A DNA stretch of 62,024 bases from JBGQOJ01 sp052119585 (GCF_052119585.1 NZ_JBGQOJ010000020.1:1-62024), one strand, 5' to 3'. Shown: positions 34,995 through 44,661, counted from the stretch's first letter. The notes: generated by a model not told the origin, from the sequence alone. Made by a program: numbers and translations.

Positions 34995-36841
34995 TCGCGA
35001 TCCGGCGAACCGACCTTGCGAACTGAGGCCCGCTTTGCCGCCGTCTTGCGCCGCAGGGGCGGGAAATCGTCGGGTGTCAGGCTTTCAAGGGTCAACAGCA
35101 TCGCCGCACCGGCCAACAGATCTGCCTTTCGCGCGGTCAGGATCGCAGTGGCCCGCCCATAGCTTTCGGCGATCAGCGCACGAACGGCAAGATCGACCTC
35201 GCGGGCGGTCTCTTCGGAATAGTCCTTTGGCCGCGCGTCAAAGTTTTTGTCGCCCAGCCATCTCAGCGGGCGATCCTCCAGAACGACATTCCCGATATCC
35301 TTTGCCATGCCGAACCGCGTGACACATTCGCGGGCAATATCGGTCACCTTTGCCAGATCGTCGGCGGCACCGGTCGAAATCTCGTGGAATACCAGCTGTT
35401 CGGCAGCCCGCCCCGCCAAAAGAACGACCATCCGGTCCTTCAGGTCGGAAAGGGTGATCAGAAACCGGTCTTCGGTCGGGCGTTGCAAGGTATACCCCAG
35501 CGCCCCGACAGATCGCGGAATGATCGACACTTTGTGCACCGGATCGGCGCTTGGCAAGGACGCGGCGGCAAGCGCATGACCCATTTCATGATGCGCGACG
35601 CGGGTCCGCTCGTCGGGGTTCATCAGCCGCGTCCGGCGCTCTGCCCCGGCAATGATCCGCTCGACCGCTGCGGTGAAATCGTCAAGCGAGACGGCACCCG
35701 CCCCGCGCCGCGTCGCGATAATCGCGGCCTCGTTCACCAGATTGGCAAGGTCCGCACCGGTAAAGCCTGTGGTGATGCCGGCAATCTGGTCAAGGTCCAG
35801 CCCCTTGTCGGCCTTGACCTTGCGCATATGCACCCGAAGGATCTGTTCGCGGCCTTTCCGTTCGGGCCGATCCACGACGATTTGCCGGTCAAACCGGCCA
35901 GAGCGCAGCAAGGCCGGGTCAAGGATTTCGGGGCGGTTGGTTGCGGCCAGCAACACGATGCCTACTGTGGGGTCGAACCCGTCCAGTTCCGACAACAGCT
36001 GGTTCAGCGTCTGCTCTTTTTCATCGTTGCCGCCAAACCCGGACACCGCCGATCGCGCCCGCCCCAGCGCGTCCAGTTCGTCCACGAAAATGATGCAGGG
36101 CGCCGCCTTTCGCGCCTGATCGAACAGGTCACGCACGCGGGCGGCACCGACGCCCACGAACATCTCGACAAACTCGGCCCCCGAAATCGAGAAGAACGGC
36201 ACCCCCGCCTCGCCCGCGATGGCCCGCGCCAGCAGCGTCTTGCCGGTGCCCGGCGGCCCCACCAACAAAATCCCCTTGGGAATGCGTGCCCCGAGACGGC
36301 CATAGGTGTCGCGGTCATTCAGGAAGGATACGATCTCCTGCAACTCTGCCTTGGCCTCGTCCACCCCGGCCACATCATCAAAGGTCACGCCGGTATCACG
36401 CTCGACATAGACCTTGGCGCGTGACTTTCCGATATTGACCAGACCGCTGCCCCCCTGTTGGGCGGCGATGCGGCGGAACAGCACCGACCAAATCCCGAAA
36501 AACACCAGCGTCGGCAGGATCCACGACAAGGACGCGCCAAGCCAGGTCTGGTCGCTTGCGCCGCCTATGGTCACGCCGTATCGTTCCAGCCTCTCGGCAA
36601 AATCGGGATCGACCCGCGTGGTGACGAACTGGTCTATGCCGTCCATCGGAACGGTGAAACGGCCCGTGATCTGGGTTTCCGTCACCGTGACAGAGGCAAT
36701 CTCGTGCGCCTCCAGATGGGCGATGAAATCGCTGTAATCAATGACTGCGGTGGTGCGATAGGCGATCCAGTACTGGAACCCCAGCATCAGAACAGCCACG
36801 GCCACCGCATAGCCGATGCTGAACTTTAGCTTCTTTTCCAT
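34991..36841 (-). CDS. FtsH-type membrane AAA+ metalloprotease
   Basis: 616 aa. Two N-terminal helices (about 10-27 and 104-123) flank a periplasmic domain. The AAA+ core has Walker A GPPGTGKT (195-202), pore motif FVGVG (228-232) and the second region of homology. The zinc site HEMGH is at 418-422 and the third ligand in STGAADDLAK. It degrades membrane and regulatory proteins. Start MEKK at 36841 is chosen over 36880. It is likely a paralogue of the housekeeping FtsH, because it sits in a stress cluster away from tilS. Confidence 0.9.
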   Translation of the reverse strand: MEKKLKFSIGYAVAVAVLMLGFQYWIAYRTTAVIDYSDFIAHLEAHEIASVTVTETQITGRFTVPMDGIDQFVTTRVDPDFAERLERYGVTIGGASDQTWLGASLSWILPTLVFFGIWSVLFRRIAAQQGGSGLVNIGKSRAKVYVERDTGVTFDDVAGVDEAKAELQEIVSFLNDRDTYGRLGARIPKGILLVGPPGTGKTLLARAIAGEAGVPFFSISGAEFVEMFVGVGAARVRDLFDQARKAAPCIIFVDELDALGRARSAVSGFGGNDEKEQTLNQLLSELDGFDPTVGIVLLAATNRPEILDPALLRSGRFDRQIVVDRPERKGREQILRVHMRKVKADKGLDLDQIAGITTGFTGADLANLVNEAAIIATRRGAGAVSLDDFTAAVERIIAGAERRTRLMNPDERTRVAHHEMGHALAAASLPSADPVHKVSIIPRSVGALGYTLQRPTEDRFLITLSDLKDRMVVLLAGRAAEQLVFHEISTGAADDLAKVTDIARECVTRFGMAKDIGNVVLEDRPLRWLGDKNFDARPKDYSEETAREVDLAVRALIAESYGRATAILTARKADLLAGAAMLLTLESLTPDDFPPLRRKTAAKRASVRKVGSPDRD

Positions 36842-36910
36842 CCGTCCGACCCCCGTGGCGCCATCGCCCGTATGCACCACGCAGCATGACCGCGTTCGGG
36901 GTGCCGCGCC

Positions 36911-36924
36911 TTGATATCGGTCAA
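36911..36924 (-). promoter_or_regulatory. FNR/CRP-family box (ftsH side)
   Basis: TTGAT-ATCG-GTCAA, nine of ten bases of the FNR half-sites, is centred 76 bp before the ftsH start; a -41.5 position would give a leader of about 35 nt. Confidence 0.6.
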
Positions 36925-36942
36925 ACCGGAAACCGCCTGCCG

Positions 36943-36956
36943 TTGACCCGCGTCAA
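36943..36956 (+). promoter_or_regulatory. FNR/CRP-family box (metallo-hydrolase side)
   Basis: TTGAC-CCGC-GTCAA is a perfect palindrome of the Dnr/NnrR-like variant, centred about 70 bp before the metallo-hydrolase start. A plausible -10 (CTTAAT) lies at 36981-36986. Confidence 0.6.
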
Positions 36957-37019
36957 TGCACAGGCTGCGGATCTGCGTGCCTTAATGGGCGCGACTTGCC
37001 CCTGACGGAAAGGACCCCG

Positions 37020-38417
37020 ATGCATCTGTCGTTTCACGGTGCCGCATCCGAAGTGACAGGATCCTGTCACCTGCTGGAGGCCGCCGGCAAAAAGGTTCTG
37101 GTCGATTGCGGGCTGTTTCAGGGCAGCGACACGCAAGAGGCCGCCAACCTGGCCGATTTCGGGTTCAATCCCGCAAAGATCGACATCGTGTTGCTGACCC
37201 ACGCGCATCTTGATCACTGCGGGCGCATTCCCTTGCTGGTCAAGCGCGGCTTTCGCGGGGAAATCATCTCCACCGCCCCCACGCGCGAGCTGGCAAAGCT
37301 GGTGATGCTGGACGCCGCCCATATTCAGGAAGAGGACGCCAAACATGCGTCAAAGCACCGGCAACGTCAGGGCGGACAGCCGGTGGCCCCGTTGTTCGAT
37401 GAACAAGACGTGCTGCGTGCGCTGGATGCCTTTGGTCGCATCGCCGTCTTGGATCGGCCGATCGAACTGGCCAAAGGGATCAGCGCGGAATTTATCAATG
37501 CGGGGCATATCCTTGGCGCGGCCTCTATTGTTTTGGATGTGACAGAGGCGCAAAAAAGCCGCCGCATCGTATTTTCCGGCGATCTTGGCAATTCGGGCCG
37601 GCCCGTGCTGCACGATCCGACGCCCCCGCCCAAGGCGGATTACGTCATTATGGAAACCACCTACGGCGACCGCAATCACAAGGCCTTTGATGCCACGGTC
37701 ACGGAATTTCTGGATGCCGTCCGTCAAACCCTTGCCCGTGGCGGCAACGTCGTCATCCCGACCTTCGCACTGGAACGGTCGCAGGAAATCCTGTTCCACC
37801 TTGCGCAAGCGGTCGAGCAAGATCAGTTGCCACGGAATTTGCCGGTCTTTCTGGACTCGCCCATGGCCATTTCCGCCACCGGCATATTCAGGCAGTTCCC
37901 CTACGCGTTCAAAGACGCCTTTCGCACCCAGATCATGTCCGGCAAAGACCCGTTCGCCCTGCCCAATCTGCAATTCACCCGTCAGGTCGAGGAATCAAAG
38001 CAGATCTCGCGCATCCGGCAAGGCGCGGTCATTCTGGCGGGATCGGGGATGTGCAGCGGTGGCCGCGTGCGCCACCACTTGCGCAGTAATCTGTGGCGAC
38101 CGGAATCGAGCGTGATTTTCGTGGGTTTCGCTGTCGAAGGCACGTTGGCGCGCCAGATCATCGACGGTGCGCAACAGGTCAGCCTGTTTGGTGAGGATGT
38201 CGTCGTAAATGCCAGAATTCACTCAATAAACGGGTTTTCCGCCCACGCGGACCAGACAGAGCTTTTGTCATGGCACAGCCAGACCGGCACGCCGGGAACA
38301 ACGTTTCTGGTCCACGGCGAACCGGCCACGGCGATGCCCGCCATGGCGGACTGCCTGAAAAAGCGCAACGCGGCGACGCTGATCCCGACCCTTCATCAAC
38401 GGGTGACGCTTGACTAG
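37020..38417 (+). CDS. beta-CASP metallo-beta-lactamase-fold RNA nuclease-like protein
   Basis: 465 aa. The metal site HAHLDH lies at residues 61-66, then the beta-CASP domain with LAGSGMCSGGRVRHHL, and the late SAHADQTELLSW motif. These mark the CPSF73/RNase J group, so it may be a nuclease acting on RNA. In bacteria many such stand-alone members have no known substrate. The ATG at 37020 has an AAAGGA site. It is divergent from ftsH with two FNR-type boxes between them. Confidence 0.87.
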   Translation: MHLSFHGAASEVTGSCHLLEAAGKKVLVDCGLFQGSDTQEAANLADFGFNPAKIDIVLLTHAHLDHCGRIPLLVKRGFRGEIISTAPTRELAKLVMLDAAHIQEEDAKHASKHRQRQGGQPVAPLFDEQDVLRALDAFGRIAVLDRPIELAKGISAEFINAGHILGAASIVLDVTEAQKSRRIVFSGDLGNSGRPVLHDPTPPPKADYVIMETTYGDRNHKAFDATVTEFLDAVRQTLARGGNVVIPTFALERSQEILFHLAQAVEQDQLPRNLPVFLDSPMAISATGIFRQFPYAFKDAFRTQIMSGKDPFALPNLQFTRQVEESKQISRIRQGAVILAGSGMCSGGRVRHHLRSNLWRPESSVIFVGFAVEGTLARQIIDGAQQVSLFGEDVVVNARIHSINGFSAHADQTELLSWHSQTGTPGTTFLVHGEPATAMPAMADCLKKRNAATLIPTLHQRVTLD

Positions 38418-38494
38418 GCCCGGCGCATCCTCTCTGTCGGGCGCCGGATTTCTTTGCTATTGGTCTGCCTCTTGCAGTTCAGCAGGGGCGCTTT

Positions 38495-38938
38495 GTGACC
38501 ATACTATCGACCCTATTCGTGCTGTTTTTCAGCGCCTTTACCTCTGCCACGCTGTTGCCGGGATCATCCGAGGCGGTGCTGCTGGCGTTTCTGGTCGCGG
38601 ACCAGTCGCAGGTCGCCCTGCTGGTTCTGGTCGCGACGGCGGGAAACGTGCTTGGCTCTGTGGTGAACTGGTGGATCGGCGGCTTTTTGTCGGGCTATCG
38701 CGACCGCAGCTGGTTTCCGGTGAAACAGGCCGACTTCGAGCGGGCGAAACTATGGTATGCTCGTTACGGTGTCTGGTCCTTGCTGATGTCCTGGGTGCCC
38801 GTCATCGGCGACCCGCTAACCGTGGTCGCAGGGGCCATGCGGATAAATATAGCGCAATTTCTGATGCTTGTGACCCTTGGCAAGGGGTTTCGCTATAGCC
38901 TGATCGCATTGGCCTATATGCACTGGCAGGGAGTTTAG
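38495..38938 (+). CDS. YqaA-family (DedA-like) membrane protein
   Basis: 147 aa, SNARE-associated/DedA-type membrane protein with the LLPGSSEAVLLAFL start and the late WVPVIGDPLTVVAGA motif (the R/Pro-rich DedA element). Start codon is GTG. DedA proteins have roles in membrane homeostasis and lipid flipping. It follows the metallo-hydrolase by 77 bp and may share its promoter. Confidence 0.82.
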   Translation: MTILSTLFVLFFSAFTSATLLPGSSEAVLLAFLVADQSQVALLVLVATAGNVLGSVVNWWIGGFLSGYRDRSWFPVKQADFERAKLWYARYGVWSLLMSWVPVIGDPLTVVAGAMRINIAQFLMLVTLGKGFRYSLIALAYMHWQGV

Positions 38939-39003
38939 GCCTGCTGACAAAGCAAGTTCGACCGCGTGGGCACAAGCCGGACAATGGTTCATATTTGCCA
39001 TCT

Positions 39004-39035
39004 TTAGACGGCGCGAAGACCCTCGCGCCGTCTAA
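39004..39035. terminator. bidirectional hairpin between the YqaA-like gene and guaB
   Basis: A perfect 13-bp stem (TTAGACGGCGCGA / TCGCGCCGTCTAA) sits between two convergent genes. The T-tails are weak on both sides. Confidence 0.6.
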
Positions 39036-39047
39036 GTGTTTGTTCGT

Positions 39048-40502
39048 CTACCCGATCCGGTAGTTCGGGCTTTCGCGTGTGATCTGCACGTCATGCACGT
39101 GGCTTTCCTTCAGCCCCGCACCGGTGATCCGCACAAAGTTGCAGTTCCGGCGCATCTCGGCGATGGTGCCGTTGCCGGTATACCCCATCGCGGCCCGCAA
39201 ACCGCCGACCAGCTGATGCACAACCGCACCGGCAGAGCCTTTGTAGGCCACCTGCCCCTCGATCCCTTCGGGCACCAGCTTGTCGCTGGCCGCATCCTTT
39301 TGGAAATAACGGTCGGCAGAGCCGCGCGCCATCGCACCAAGGCTGCCCATGCCACGGTAGCTTTTGAAGGTGCGGCCCTGATACAGAATAACCTCGCCCG
39401 GCGACTCGTCCGTGCCGGCAATCATCGAACCGACCATTGCGCAAGACGCGCCCGCCGCGATCGCCTTTGCAAAATCGCCCGAGAATTTAATCCCGCCGTC
39501 GGCAATAATCGGCGTGCCCGTGTCGTCGCCCGCCTTGGCGCAATCCATGATCGCGGTCAGCTGCGGCACACCCACACCGGCCACCATGCGCGTGGTGCAG
39601 ATGGAACCGGGGCCGATGCCGACCTTGATCGCATCCGCGCCCGCGCCGATCAATGCACGTGTGGCCTCGGCTGTGGCGACGTTGCCGGCCATGACCTGCA
39701 CATTGCTTGACAGCGCCTTGATCCGTGCGACGGCAATCGCAACGCCTTCGGAATGGCCATGCGCGGTGTCGATCACGATCAGATCGCAGCCCGCGTCGAT
39801 CAACGCCTGCGACCGCTCGAAACCCGCATCCCCCACGGTCGTCGCTGCGGCAACCCGCAGGCGCCCCATCTCGTCCTTGCAGGCATGGGGGTTCAGAACG
39901 GCGGTTTCGGTGTCTTTCAGCGTCAAAAGGCCGGTCAACTTGCCCTCGGCATTGGTGACCAGCAGCTTTTCGATGCGCCGCGCCTTCATCAGCGACTTGG
40001 CACTATCCAGATCGGCAGGCTCGCGCAGCAGGGCCAGATTGTCGGCGGTCATCATCGCGTGCACCGGCGTTTTGTCGTCGGTGGCAAAGCGCATGTCGCG
40101 GTTGGTGACGATGCCGACAACGCGCCCCGCTTCGTCGACCACAGGAAACCCGGTGACGTTATAGCGGGCCTGAAACGCCTTGGCATCAGCCAGCGTCTGG
40201 TTCGGCGTCAGGGTGATCGGGTTGAAGACAACACCGGATTCAAACCGTTTGACGCGGCGCACCTCGTCGGCTTGCTCTGCCACGTCCAGATTGCGGTGCA
40301 CAACGCCGATGCCCCCCGCCTGCGCCATGGCAATGGCCATTTTGGACTCGGTCACTGTGTCCATCGCCGACGACAAAAGCGGGATCGTCATGCGGATGGA
40401 TTTGGTGACAAAGGTGGATGTATCTGCCGTGGACGGCAGAACAGAACTTGCGGCCGGAACCAGCAAAACATCGTCAAAGGTAAATGCCTCGCGAATCTCC
40501 AT
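39048..40502 (-). CDS. guaB: IMP dehydrogenase
   Basis: 484 aa. A TIM barrel carries two CBS domains inserted after the start (about residues 90-205), and the catalytic cysteine loop GPGSICTTRMVAG. It oxidises IMP to XMP, the first GTP-specific step. A GGAG-type leader precedes it. Confidence 0.96.
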   Translation of the reverse strand: MEIREAFTFDDVLLVPAASSVLPSTADTSTFVTKSIRMTIPLLSSAMDTVTESKMAIAMAQAGGIGVVHRNLDVAEQADEVRRVKRFESGVVFNPITLTPNQTLADAKAFQARYNVTGFPVVDEAGRVVGIVTNRDMRFATDDKTPVHAMMTADNLALLREPADLDSAKSLMKARRIEKLLVTNAEGKLTGLLTLKDTETAVLNPHACKDEMGRLRVAAATTVGDAGFERSQALIDAGCDLIVIDTAHGHSEGVAIAVARIKALSSNVQVMAGNVATAEATRALIGAGADAIKVGIGPGSICTTRMVAGVGVPQLTAIMDCAKAGDDTGTPIIADGGIKFSGDFAKAIAAGASCAMVGSMIAGTDESPGEVILYQGRTFKSYRGMGSLGAMARGSADRYFQKDAASDKLVPEGIEGQVAYKGSAGAVVHQLVGGLRAAMGYTGNGTIAEMRRNCNFVRITGAGLKESHVHDVQITRESPNYRIG

Positions 40503-40665
40503 TGGGGTCTCCTTGGGAGTTTTCGTTTGACAAGTTCCTATTTCACGAAGTCCCGGCGGGGGAAACCCTATAATAGCGCTACAGTCCGCCCGACATGCCG
40601 GATTTTCCGGCGGCAGCGGTTGATGTGACCTGCCCCGACCTCATCTATTACATCAAGATAACAGT

Positions 40666-41442
40666 CTAACCAGCTGCGTTCTTTGCACGATCTGCCAATC
40701 CGCGCAGCGCTGCCGCGAACAAAGGCACATCACCGCCCACCCCAAGGAAGGTCACGCCAAGGCGCCTGTAATAGCCGAACTGGTCCTCGTTGAAGGTGAT
40801 AATGCCCGCCACCTTGCCCGCCGCCCTGATCCGGGTGATCACGTGCTCGATAGCCGCGACAACCTCTGGCGCGCTGGCATTGCCCAGAAACCCCATATCG
40901 GCGGACAGATCGGCGGGACCGATGAACACCACGTCGATCCCCTCGGTGCCGGCAATGGCGTCGATGTTGGCGACCGCGGCGGCGCTTTCGACCTGCACCA
41001 TCAGACAGATCTGCTGATTGGCGGTTTTTGCGTAGTCGCCGATGGCATTGAACCCCGACGCGCGGGCAAGCGCAGACCCCAGGCCCCGCACCCCGTCGGG
41101 CGCATAGCGCACCGCCCGAACCATCGCGGCGGCCTGTTCGCCGGTGTCAACCATCGGTACCAGAACCGACTGCGCCCCCAGATCCAGCACCTGTTTCAGC
41201 ATCCACGCCTCGCCCACGGGCACCCGAACCACGGGTTGCGCGGGGGCGCCGTTCATCGCCTGCAATTGCGCCAGAAAGGTCGTGACCGTGTTCGGCCCGT
41301 GTTCTCCGTCGATCAGGCACCAGTCAAAACCCGCGTGCGCGGCAATCTCGGCCACGATCGGATTGGCCAGCCCCATCCAAAGACCGACCTGCATTTCGCC
41401 GCGCTGCAATGCGGCTTTCAGGGTGTTGATCGGTGCCGGCAT
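40666..41442 (-). CDS. HpcH/HpaI-family aldolase
   Basis: 258 aa from the ATG at 41442, which has an AAAGGG site; the frame is open upstream to 41577 but adds unrelated residues. A TIM barrel with CLIDGEHGP, VRVPVGEAWMLKQVLDLGAQSVLVP and DVVFIGPADLS motifs marks a metal-dependent class II aldolase of the HpaI/RhmA group. It cleaves a 2-keto-4-hydroxy acid to pyruvate and an aldehyde. It is divergent from a TRAP transporter, which may bring its substrate. Confidence 0.88.
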   Translation of the reverse strand: MPAPINTLKAALQRGEMQVGLWMGLANPIVAEIAAHAGFDWCLIDGEHGPNTVTTFLAQLQAMNGAPAQPVVRVPVGEAWMLKQVLDLGAQSVLVPMVDTGEQAAAMVRAVRYAPDGVRGLGSALARASGFNAIGDYAKTANQQICLMVQVESAAAVANIDAIAGTEGIDVVFIGPADLSADMGFLGNASAPEVVAAIEHVITRIRAAGKVAGIITFNEDQFGYYRRLGVTFLGVGGDVPLFAAALRGLADRAKNAAG

Positions 41443-41575
41443 CTGGTTAGCCCTTTCTTGAAATGTCTTACATAAATATCGTGGAATCTCATCATGTGCA
41501 GTTTTTTGTCTGGACCTGACGGCAGGTCTCGGTAGTTTAACGTCAATAAACATAAAAATCTGGGAGGATCTACAC

Positions 41576-42589
41576 ATGAAGAAACTGCTTTCTCAAGCAG
41601 CGGTGGCGGCATTGGCCGTTTCGTTCGCAGGCGAAGCCATGGCAACCGAATGGAACGTGTCCCTGTGGGGCAAGCGCCGCGCCTTTACCGAACATGTTGA
41701 AAAGCTGGCGGAACTGGTTTCGGAAAAAACCAATGGCGAGTTTACCCTGAACATCAGCTATGGCGGCCTGTCCAAGAACACCGAAAACCTTGATGGTATT
41801 TCGATCGGCGCCTTCGAGATGGCGCAATTCTGTTCCGCCTATCACCCCGACAAAAACCCCACCCTGATGGTGCTGGACCTGCCGTTCCTTGGCGTCGAGA
41901 CGCTGAAGCAGGAAGGCGATCTGGATCTGGCGCTGTATCAGCATCCTGAGGCCGTCAAGGATCTGGCGCGCTGGAATGCGCAGGCCATTTTGGCGTCGCC
42001 GCTGCCGCAGTATAATCTGGCCGGTGTCGGCGAGGCGCCAAGAACGCTGGAGGCATTCGTCGGCCACCGCGTCCGCGCCACGGGCGGTATCGGTCAGGCG
42101 ATGGCCAAGATCGGCGCCGTGCCCACCTCTGTCACCTCGGCCGAGGCCTATACCGCACTGGAAACCGGCGTTGTGGATTCCGTGGCCTTCGCCCCCCATG
42201 CGCATCTGTCGTTCCGCACCATCGACATCGCCAAATGGTGGACCGCCAACCTGAACCCCGGTTCGGTGAACTGCCCTGTCGTGGTCAATATCGATGCGAT
42301 GGCCGCCCTAAGCGACGCCGAGCGCGAGGCGCTGACCTCGTCTTTTGACGCCTCGATGGACCGCTATTACGAGGCCTATGACGAGACCTATGTGAAATGG
42401 GACCAGACCCTGAAAGACAAGAACATCGAGGTCGTCATGCTGGATGACGGCGTTGTCGGTGCGATCAAGGCCGCCGCAGCCGACCCTGTGCGCGACGAAT
42501 GGATCGCGGATATGGCCGGCAAGGGCCTGCCCGGACAGGCGCTTTACGACTTTACCGTCGCCAAGCTGGACGAACTGAAAAAGATGTAA
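41576..42589 (+). CDS. dctP: TRAP transporter substrate-binding protein
   Basis: 337 aa. There is a signal peptide (about 1-23, ending AMA), then the DctP fold with the ligand-binding Arg region (GHRVRATGGIG). It captures a carboxylate in the periplasm. An intercistronic hairpin follows, as is usual where the binding protein is made in excess of the permease. Substrate unknown; the linked HpcH aldolase points to a hydroxy-keto acid or its precursor. Confidence 0.9.
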   Translation: MKKLLSQAAVAALAVSFAGEAMATEWNVSLWGKRRAFTEHVEKLAELVSEKTNGEFTLNISYGGLSKNTENLDGISIGAFEMAQFCSAYHPDKNPTLMVLDLPFLGVETLKQEGDLDLALYQHPEAVKDLARWNAQAILASPLPQYNLAGVGEAPRTLEAFVGHRVRATGGIGQAMAKIGAVPTSVTSAEAYTALETGVVDSVAFAPHAHLSFRTIDIAKWWTANLNPGSVNCPVVVNIDAMAALSDAEREALTSSFDASMDRYYEAYDETYVKWDQTLKDKNIEVVMLDDGVVGAIKAAAADPVRDEWIADMAGKGLPGQALYDFTVAKLDELKKM

Positions 42590-42595
42590 GTCAAA

Positions 42596-42618
42596 CGCCC
42601 CCGCCTTGCGCGGGGGCG
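42596..42618 (+). terminator. hairpin between dctP and dctQ (attenuating)
   Basis: The stem CGCCCCCGC / GCGGGGGCG with a short loop lies directly after the dctP stop, with a weak T-tail. It probably lets some transcription through. Confidence 0.6.
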
Positions 42619-42643
42619 ATCCTTTCGGGCGGGGTTCCCACAG

Positions 42644-43270
42644 ATGTCTTCTGCACATAACGTGCGCGAGGACGGCACTTGGCTTAGCCGTGCCGACCGG
42701 GCGTTGTTCTATATCGAAACCAAACTGACCCTTCTGGGTGGCATGGCGATTATGGCCGCGATGCTGATCTCGGTCGCCAATATCCTTGGGCGCAAGCTGT
42801 TCAATATTCCGGTGCCGGGTTACGTCGCGCTGATGCAGCAGATCGTGCCGGTCATGGCCTTCATGGGTCTGTCCTATTGCCAACGCCTTGGCGGGCACAT
42901 CCGCATGGACCTTGTGGCGGGCAAGCTGAAGGGGCGCCGTCTGTGGCTGGCAGAGGTGATCGGCATTCTGGTGATGCTGATCCTGTCGCTGGCGCTGCTT
43001 TACGGCGCGACGGATCACGCGATGCGCGCCTACAGGCTGGGCGACACCACCGATGATCTGGGGCTGCACACATGGCCGGTGAAAACTGTCGTGCCGGTGA
43101 TGTTCTGCTTTCTGATCGCGCGGCTGGTGCTGCAACTTTGGGGATATCTGCGGGCGATGCGCACCGGCGAAGACTTCCCCGTCGCCGTCCCGATGATCGA
43201 GGACGCCGCGACCCAAGCCCTGAACGAGGCCCGAACCGTGTCCTCCCGCGATGAGGAGATGACCCGATGA
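42644..43270 (+). CDS. dctQ: TRAP transporter small permease
   Basis: 208 aa with about four membrane helices and the DctQ pattern (LLGGMAIMAAMLISVANILGR; QQIVPVMAFMGLSYCQR). It overlaps dctM by 4 bp. Confidence 0.9.
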   Translation: MSSAHNVREDGTWLSRADRALFYIETKLTLLGGMAIMAAMLISVANILGRKLFNIPVPGYVALMQQIVPVMAFMGLSYCQRLGGHIRMDLVAGKLKGRRLWLAEVIGILVMLILSLALLYGATDHAMRAYRLGDTTDDLGLHTWPVKTVVPVMFCFLIARLVLQLWGYLRAMRTGEDFPVAVPMIEDAATQALNEARTVSSRDEEMTR

Positions 43271-44643
43271 CCACAATCGAAATTGCAATGCTGCTATCCG
43301 GTGTGCTGATTGTGCTGGTCGTGATCGGGGTGCGCGTGGCCTTTGCGACGGCTGCGATCGGCATCACCGGAATGTTCCTGTTCTACACGATGGACAAGGG
43401 CATGGACCCGGTGCGCGCGATCACCGTGACGCTGAAGCTGTCCGGGCAGATCCCGCATTCCAAAACCGCCAGCCATGTTCTGGGGTTGATTCCGGTCTTC
43501 ATCCTGATCGGCTATCTTGCCTATTTTGCGGGCCTGACCAAGGCAATCTTCGAGGCGGCAAAACGCTGGGTCGGTTGGTTGCCGGGCGGCATGGGCGTGG
43601 CCACGGTGTTCGCCACCGCGGGGTTTGCCGCCGTGTCTGGTGCCTCTGTCGCCACCTCTGCGGTTTTTGCCCGCATCGCTATCCCCGAAATGCTGGCGCT
43701 TGGCTACGACAAGCGGTTCGCGGCGGGGGTTGTGGCGGCGGGTGGCACGCTGGCCTCTTTGATCCCGCCCTCTGCCATTCTGGTGATCTATGCGATCATC
43801 ACCGAAAGCTCTGTCGGGAAACTGCTGATGGCCGGATTCCTGCCCGGTGCCGTATCTGCGCTGATCTATGCGGTGATGATCATGGGCATGGCAAAGCGGA
43901 ACCCGAAGCTGGGCCCGCCCGTCACCGGTTTCACCTGGACCGAGCGGTTTGCCTCGCTTCCCCCCGCGATGCCGATCTTTTTCGTCGTGGCGATCATCAT
44001 GTATTGCATCTACGGCGGCTGGGGCACCCCCACCGAGGCAGGCGCGCTGGGCGCCTTTGTGGTGCTGTGCATGGCGATCTACAAAGGCATGCGCTGGAAG
44101 GATCTGTCCGGCGCGCTGATCGAAAGCGCCAAGCTGACCGCGATGATCTTCACCATGATCTGGGGCGTGTTGATCTTTGTGCGCTATCTGGGCTTTGCCG
44201 ATCTGCCGAATACCTTTGCCGCCTTCATTACCGGGCTGGAGCAGCCTGCCATCGTGACGCTGCTGATCATTCTGGGCGTCTATGTGGTGCTGGGGATGTT
44301 CATGGATGCGATCGGCATGCTGATCCTGACCCTGCCGGTGACCTTTCCGGCGGTGATCGCGCTGAACGGGGGGCTTGATGTCACCCGCGAGGCCAGCACA
44401 CTGGGCATGTCGGGCGAGGAATGCGGCGTCTGGTTCGGGATAATCGTGGTGAAAATGGCCGAACTTTGCCTGATCACCCCGCCCATCGGGCTGAACTGCT
44501 TTGTGGTGGCGGGCGTGCGCCCGGATATTTCCGCGCAGGATGTGTTTCGCGGTGCCTCGCCGTTCTTCATCGCGGATGTGGTGACCGTGGGTGTGCTGAT
44601 CGCCTTCCCCGGTATCGTGCTCTGGCTGCCCAGCTTTCTTTGA
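43267..44643 (+). CDS. dctM: TRAP transporter large permease
   Basis: 458 aa with about 11-12 hydrophobic helices and the ion-transporter-type signature GGTLASLIPPSAILVIYAIIT. It is the sodium-coupled transport subunit with DctP and DctQ. Confidence 0.92.
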   Translation: MTTIEIAMLLSGVLIVLVVIGVRVAFATAAIGITGMFLFYTMDKGMDPVRAITVTLKLSGQIPHSKTASHVLGLIPVFILIGYLAYFAGLTKAIFEAAKRWVGWLPGGMGVATVFATAGFAAVSGASVATSAVFARIAIPEMLALGYDKRFAAGVVAAGGTLASLIPPSAILVIYAIITESSVGKLLMAGFLPGAVSALIYAVMIMGMAKRNPKLGPPVTGFTWTERFASLPPAMPIFFVVAIIMYCIYGGWGTPTEAGALGAFVVLCMAIYKGMRWKDLSGALIESAKLTAMIFTMIWGVLIFVRYLGFADLPNTFAAFITGLEQPAIVTLLIILGVYVVLGMFMDAIGMLILTLPVTFPAVIALNGGLDVTREASTLGMSGEECGVWFGIIVVKMAELCLITPPIGLNCFVVAGVRPDISAQDVFRGASPFFIADVVTVGVLIAFPGIVLWLPSFL

Positions 44644-44661
44644 CCCCACTTGGCAGACCGC

